From the NCBI RefSeq assembly GCF_038502225.1, contig NC_091303.1:30041002-30105001 (forward strand): a stretch of 64,000 nucleotides of DNA, given 5' to 3'. The position numbers and the translations under genes were made by a program. The notes beneath the pieces were generated by a model. That model was not told the DNA's origin, did no database searches, and worked only from the letters and a program-made list of their open reading frames with translations. This DNA comes from Cherax quadricarinatus (taxonomy: Eukaryota > Arthropoda > Malacostraca > Decapoda > Parastacidae). Within the stretch, counting starts at the first letter, position 1. The number at the start of each line of letters is the position of its first letter. Shown in pieces: positions 59,416 through 64,000 of the stretch.

Positions 59416-62400
59416 TTGAGAGCTGAGAGGAAGCTTAAGTGGTTTAATGAGTATTTGGTGCGACTTGGCGTGGATGTGGTATTCTTACAGGAACATAATT
59501 TTAGGCCTGGTTATGAGTTGGATATGAGTGGTTATAATGTGTACATGGAACATGCGACACGTTTGAAAGGTGGGGCTGCCATTTTGGTAAAGGAAACTAG
59601 CCCGTTTATAGTAAGGCGTAGTGAAGGGGGGGAGGGGAGGGTAATTAGGGTGGATGGAACTTGGGGTAGGGTTCCCATTAGTTTAGTATGTGTATATGGT
59701 CCGGCTGAGGGTGACGTGAGTATTAAAACTAAATTTGTTCGGGACGTGATGGTCTATTTTTTACGTGGTTTACCGAATGTTGCAATAATAGGCGGAGATT
59801 GGAATTGCGTGATACGTCGTAAAGATGTGGAGCCCAGAGGTGCGGGGTGTTGTTTGGGTATATTGGGGGATATATTGACCGGGGTGGGGTTAAAGGATGT
59901 GTGTGGGGGGGGAGGAATGGTAGAGCATACCTTCATTAAACGAGGTTATGCGGCGAGGTTGGACCGAATGTACGTGCCTTGTGCGGTTACTGTGCGGAGG
60001 GTGGATGTGATAGATGTGGTTTTTTCGGATCATAGAGGAGTGGTAATAGATGTGGATATTGAGGGTGTGCCTCGGAGGGGTCCATCATTTTGGAAATTGA
60101 ATGTAAAGTTATTAAAGGAAGAGGATAGTCTTTTGTCTTTTGGACATATGTGGGATCGTTTAGTGGTAGAAGCACCAGGGGATGGTGCCATGGTTAATTG
60201 GTGGGAAACAATAGCAAAAAAACGTATTAAGGAATATTATATTAATCGAGGGAAGAGATATAATCAGTTACAATACGGTTTTCAAAAATATTTAGAGGGG
60301 CAGTTGCGCGACTGTTATGCACAAATTAATGCTAATTATCCTGTTATTGAAATTGAAAGTTTGAAGGAAAATATCCGGAATTTACAAAATGAGAGGTTTG
60401 ATGGGGAAAGGCTTAAGGGCGGGATTGAGGAGGTTTTGTGGGGAGATCGGCCGTCGGCGTGTGTGTTGCGGAGTCAACACACACGTCGCAAGGCAATGGA
60501 GTTAATGGGGTTGAATGTTCAGGTAGGTATGCAAGGGTATAAAGTGGACCAGGTGTTGACGACGACTGAGGGTATGAGTGGGTATATTGATGCTTGGGTT
60601 AAGTTGAAAACGCAAAGTGTGGGAATAAGTGAAATAGCATTACAGTCAATTGGAAGGTTTGTGCAGTGTGAGTTGACAGAGCATGATCGATTCGTTTTGG
60701 AAGGGCCGATAACGGAGTGCGAGACATGGGTAGCTTTATCCGGGGCGCAATTAGGAAAGGCACCAGGAATTGATGGGTTGCCCAGTGACTTTTATCTCCA
60801 AAATTGGAGCGTTTTAAAAGAATTTTTGGTAAGATTATTCAATATCATTAAGCGGGATCGGGTTTTAGGGGCACAGCAGCGGATGGCTGTGGTCGTTTTA
60901 GTGCCTAAAGGTGAGCCATTAACAGTTAAAGACTATCGTGCTATTTCGTTATTGTGTGGTGATTATAAGATTTTTGCAAGAATTTTAGCTAACAGAATAA
61001 AAAAGGTCCTGGGTAAAGTGATCGATAAGGGACAATATGGGGTGCCGGGAAGGTCTATGTATGACGGGCATGGTTTGATTAGAAGTTTTATTGAAGAAAG
61101 AGTAAAATTGGGAGTGGGGGGGGTGTTGGCTATAGATTGGGAGGCGGCATATGATAGTGTAGAAAGGGAAGCGTTATGGAAGATTATGAGATGGCAGGGG
61201 TTTGGAGAGGAAATTATATCATGGGCCAAATTAATGTATCAAGATGCATCCTTGCGGGTGCAGGTAAATGGAAGGTTAGGAGAACAAATTCAGATGAGCA
61301 GGGGTCTACGTCAAGGTTGTCCCCTTTCACAAATATTTTTTGCGTGTTTACAGGATCCCTTTTATAGAGGAATTAGGGCCTTATTGGCAGCAAATGGGGT
61401 TGGTGACGAAAGGGGTGGGGGGGCTGGCATTGTTGGATATGTTGATGACACAACGATTTTAGTAAGTGGTAACAGGGATTTGCCTCGGGTGGAAAAGTTA
61501 GTAAATGTTTTTGAAAAGGCTTCTGGCATGTCAATTAATAGGGAGAAAACGAAGTATATGGATCTTGGAGATAGGTTAAGTGAGGAATGTGAAGTAGTTG
61601 AAAGGTGGAAAAAGGTGGACCAATTACTGATATGTGGGATCGTTTATGTAAGTGATATCAAGTTAGCACAACAAATAAATTCAGTGCGTATTGTAGATGG
61701 TGTACTGAAGCGCCTCAGTGGTTTACGAGCTGCACACTTAACTTTGCATCAAAGAGTAATTACAACGAATGTCTTATTATATAGTAAACTTTGGCATGTA
61801 GCAGCAATATATCCGATACTTCGTAGTGAGATACAAAGGTTACAAAAGCGCGTTTTTAGATTCATTTGGGGTACTGGAAGCGAATGGTTAGGTAGAGCGG
61901 TTGTCACACTCCCGGTTGGCCGTGGAGGGCTGGGTCTTATAGCTGTTGAAAAGAGGATTATGAGTGTGTATTTGAAACGTAGTTATAAGCGGGAGGGGGG
62001 GGCGAGGGAAGGCGGACTTCATAAGATACGTCAGGATATGCAACGGTGGTGGGTGGGTAGGGAGTTCATAATCGGTGAGGCAATGTTACGGGTCATCATA
62101 AACATGAGCGATCCTTCACATATTAAATTGGGAAACCTTGATGGGGTGGAAGGTAAGGCAGTGGTAGCAGTGGTAGAAGGTGTTTATCCGATGTATGATT
62201 GGCGTAATATCTGGGGGCGTTTGAACAAATTACGTTTAAAACCTAAAGTACGAGAAGTAATGTATAGATTTTTACATGGGATCTTACCGTCTGGAATGGT
62301 TTTATTCCATAAGAGAATACGGGAGGATGGGATATGCAAGGCTTGTGGTGGATGGGAGACTGTTTTCCATATAGTGTATTTTTGCGAATGTATTGAACTA

Positions 62401-62718
62401 ATAAGGGTTTGGTTGGGTAAAGTAATAAGGTTAGTGGGAGGGGGGGGTTTGCAGGTGTTGAGGGTTTTAAGCTTAGACATAGGTGGGGTGAATCAGATGG
62501 TAGAGAATGCGGTAGGGTATATAATTACGGATTATATTTATATGTCTTGGGCTATGAGAGGAGCGAACGTGTGTGAAAGAATTAATGCATTAACAGCAAC
62601 TTTTTATAGGACAAAGTGTAGAAATAAGGAGGTGTATGGGGGGAGATGGGAGAGGGATTTAAGTGAGGGTTATAGGAATTTCACTTTACGGGATTTACGG
62701 GAGTTGAAAGGCAGGTAA
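59416..62718 (+). CDS. Tx1-like LINE ORF2: endonuclease and reverse transcriptase
   Basis: About 1100 codons; the frame is open from 59347, so it overlaps ORF1 by 38 nt in the +1 frame. The endonuclease N-motif FTININGLR starts before any ATG, so the 59416 TTG is only a nominal start. Further endonuclease motifs: FLQEHNF, GGDWNCVIRRKD near residue 125, ARLDRMYV and SDHRGV near 204. RT: GKAPGIDGLPSDFY near 445, VPKGEPLTVKDYRAISLL, LAIDWEAAYDSV (catalytic D), GLRQGCPLSQIFF and YVDDTTILV near 674. The C-terminal knuckle is CKACGGWETVFHIVYFC near 974. No RNase H. It would nick the target and copy the element RNA. Confidence 0.87.
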   Translation: MRAERKLKWFNEYLVRLGVDVVFLQEHNFRPGYELDMSGYNVYMEHATRLKGGAAILVKETSPFIVRRSEGGEGRVIRVDGTWGRVPISLVCVYGPAEGDVSIKTKFVRDVMVYFLRGLPNVAIIGGDWNCVIRRKDVEPRGAGCCLGILGDILTGVGLKDVCGGGGMVEHTFIKRGYAARLDRMYVPCAVTVRRVDVIDVVFSDHRGVVIDVDIEGVPRRGPSFWKLNVKLLKEEDSLLSFGHMWDRLVVEAPGDGAMVNWWETIAKKRIKEYYINRGKRYNQLQYGFQKYLEGQLRDCYAQINANYPVIEIESLKENIRNLQNERFDGERLKGGIEEVLWGDRPSACVLRSQHTRRKAMELMGLNVQVGMQGYKVDQVLTTTEGMSGYIDAWVKLKTQSVGISEIALQSIGRFVQCELTEHDRFVLEGPITECETWVALSGAQLGKAPGIDGLPSDFYLQNWSVLKEFLVRLFNIIKRDRVLGAQQRMAVVVLVPKGEPLTVKDYRAISLLCGDYKIFARILANRIKKVLGKVIDKGQYGVPGRSMYDGHGLIRSFIEERVKLGVGGVLAIDWEAAYDSVEREALWKIMRWQGFGEEIISWAKLMYQDASLRVQVNGRLGEQIQMSRGLRQGCPLSQIFFACLQDPFYRGIRALLAANGVGDERGGGAGIVGYVDDTTILVSGNRDLPRVEKLVNVFEKASGMSINREKTKYMDLGDRLSEECEVVERWKKVDQLLICGIVYVSDIKLAQQINSVRIVDGVLKRLSGLRAAHLTLHQRVITTNVLLYSKLWHVAAIYPILRSEIQRLQKRVFRFIWGTGSEWLGRAVVTLPVGRGGLGLIAVEKRIMSVYLKRSYKREGGAREGGLHKIRQDMQRWWVGREFIIGEAMLRVIINMSDPSHIKLGNLDGVEGKAVVAVVEGVYPMYDWRNIWGRLNKLRLKPKVREVMYRFLHGILPSGMVLFHKRIREDGICKACGGWETVFHIVYFCECIELIRVWLGKVIRLVGGGGLQVLRVLSLDIGGVNQMVENAVGYIITDYIYMSWAMRGANVCERINALTATFYRTKCRNKEVYGGRWERDLSEGYRNFTLRDLRELKGR

Positions 62719-63949
62719 GGGGGATGAAATGGGCTGGTTTCCTAGAATGGGCGGTAGCATGATGAGTTTGATGAATGTTATATGAGGTATGTCCGGGGTG
62801 CAATTTTAACATTATTTGTTCTGAGTGTTTCAAGTACAATACAGTTATATTTGGAATTATCGACTTATAACTATGTATGTGTGTATATATATGCATGTGT
62901 TGTATGTGTGTATTTGTGTATGTATGTGTATGTGTATGTATGTGTATATATATATGTATATGTATATATATATGTATATGTATGTATCTGTATGTATTGT
63001 ATGTATGTTTACTTTCTTGTATATACCTTTAATGGTTTTTCTCATGAACATTTTCAATGATATACAATACATATTTTCTATGCGCATTTATGATTTTGAT
63101 ACAATGTGTAAATGTCAAAATGGCTTTTTATGTTCCAGTTTAATTTACAATTGTATTTTTGTAAGCACAATTGATTTGGTGCCAATAGAAGTATGTAGTT
63201 TAAGAGTTTTACGAACCCTTGAAGTTGTAAGAATTGGATGAAGTTATTCATGGTTGAGTTGACGGAATATTATAACTGACGTTGTAAGTGATTGTGTTCA
63301 ATTAGACAACATACTTTATATACTTATTTATATGTATGTACATGTATGGTAAATTGAAGTCTGATTTTAAAGGTGAAGAGTGGGTTTTCCTTTTTTTGTT
63401 CTTTTTTTTTTTTTTTTTTTTTTCTCTTGATAGTAATACAAGGTTGTATCATGTACACCAACAAATATGGTAATACAAGGTTGTATCATGTACACCAACA
63501 AATATGGTTAGGGGAATGTGGTAAAATTTTCGTGTTGATTAGACATTTATAATACAGATGAAATACTAGGCTTAGGTTAGGGTAAATTTATGATAATTGT
63601 GGAATGTTCTTTGATTCAAACTGCTCTTTATTATACTTGTATTTTATTATTCTAGTGTAAATTAAGAGCAAGGATGATTAATTTGAGGAAGTTAATATAG
63701 GTTTGCATGTTTTTGCGAAAGTTACCTTATCCACATGTAGCTAGTATAGGACAATTTTAAGCTTCGGTATCTGATTTTATATGTAGGTAATAGTGGTCAT
63801 ATTTGTTATATTGTAATGTTATTCGTTAATGTTTCAATATCTAATGTAACGTTTTTTCAGTTATTTGTTCATATATTGTCATCTTTAGGGTTTTTCCTTT
63901 TGTCTATTGTCTATTGTTGGTTTTAAATAAAATATAAAATAAAAAAAAA
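62719..63949 (+). other. Tx1-like LINE 3' untranslated region and poly(A)
   Basis: Holds a GTAT-rich microsatellite at about 62880-63010 and T-runs near 63400. A 37-bp perfect tandem duplication (starting GTAATACAAGGTTGTATCAT) lies at 63434-63507. AATAAA precedes the final A-run near 63925-63950. Confidence 0.75.
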
Positions 63950-63958
63950 AATTCCAAG
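63950..63958 (+). other. Target-site duplication, right copy (AATTCCAAG)
   Basis: Matches 57963-57971. The first A may belong to the poly(A), so the true duplication is 8-9 bp. Confidence 0.75.
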
Positions 63959-64000
63959 AAAAATGTGTGTTCGTTTGTGTGTGGGGGGGGGGGCGCGAGA

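Larger units (their letters stand above)
57972..63949 (+). mobile_element. Complete Tx1/L1-group LINE with poly(A) and target duplication
   Basis: About 6.0 kb. It begins right after AATTCCAAG, has a ~130-bp 5' leader, a gag-like ORF1, an overlapping ORF2 with endonuclease and RT, and a ~1.2-kb 3' untranslated region ending TAAATAAAATATAAAATAAA and a short poly(A). The same 9-mer follows. ORF2 motifs (PGIDGLPSDFY, YRAISLL, YVDD, C-terminal CCHC) fit the Tx1 branch of the L1 superfamily. Both ORFs are uninterrupted, so this copy is young and may be active. It lies just downstream of the hAT pseudogene. Confidence 0.85.

Overview
The window looks like nuclear DNA of an arthropod, most probably a decapod crustacean such as a crayfish or a relative. 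The reasons are the non-LTR retrotransposon types I recognise from decapods (CR1/L2, I-like, RTE-like and Tx1-like, with their typical 3' tails), tRNA-derived SINEs, hAT remnants, and an extreme load of micro- and minisatellites. There are no bacterial-style operons. I cannot name the species from sequence alone.

Host gene. One convincing protein-coding host gene lies on the minus strand. Four internal exons (36088-35928, 35680-35436, 34662-33744, 12112-12015) have good splice sites and fully compatible phases. They encode about 474 residues of a Q/H-rich, proline-rich, probably secreted protein that ends, within the window, in a cysteine-bearing segment. I do not recognise the family. The first and last exons lie outside the window or were not recognised. 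Its third intron here is 21.6 kb and holds most of the repeats described below.

Layout. 1-1842: CR1-like LINE remnant. 1843-4535: 17-bp satellite. 4608-11935: 32-bp satellite. 12015-12112: host exon. 12262-21540: head-to-tail string of at least seven copies of one CR1/L2-like LINE, each ending in (AC)n; the sixth has a 1003-codon open frame. 22148-24350: 15-bp minisatellite, hAT remnant and a diverged ~139-bp periodic repeat. 24425-31497: three large minisatellites (18, 18 and 24 bp). 31886-32180: SINE. 32810-33600: older 24-bp array. 33744-36088: host exons. 36405-44030: broken minus-strand I-like LINE, interrupted by a dispersed repeat with a hammerhead-like core, a hAT end, long (TA)/(TG) tracts and an RTE-like LINE. 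44380-49335: more dispersed repeats, a CR1 3' end, a 36-bp minisatellite, and direct plus inverted copies of an unidentified repeat. 50720-54560: microsatellites, a GGCAGTGGT minisatellite, and a 30-bp satellite split by a LINE insertion. 54690-57803: LINE remnant and a hAT transposase pseudogene. 57972-63949: an apparently complete two-ORF Tx1/L1-like LINE with a poly(A) end and a matching target-site duplication.

Most lead-worthy: the dispersed repeat whose conserved core resembles a hammerhead ribozyme (stem II, GAAA and a possible stem III; stem I not found), arranged as ~380-425-bp spaced direct repeats with a TATA box and AATAAA; the microsatellite-linked LINE string; the intact Tx1-like element with an AUG-less overlapping ORF2; and the spliced host gene with a tandemly repeated donor site.
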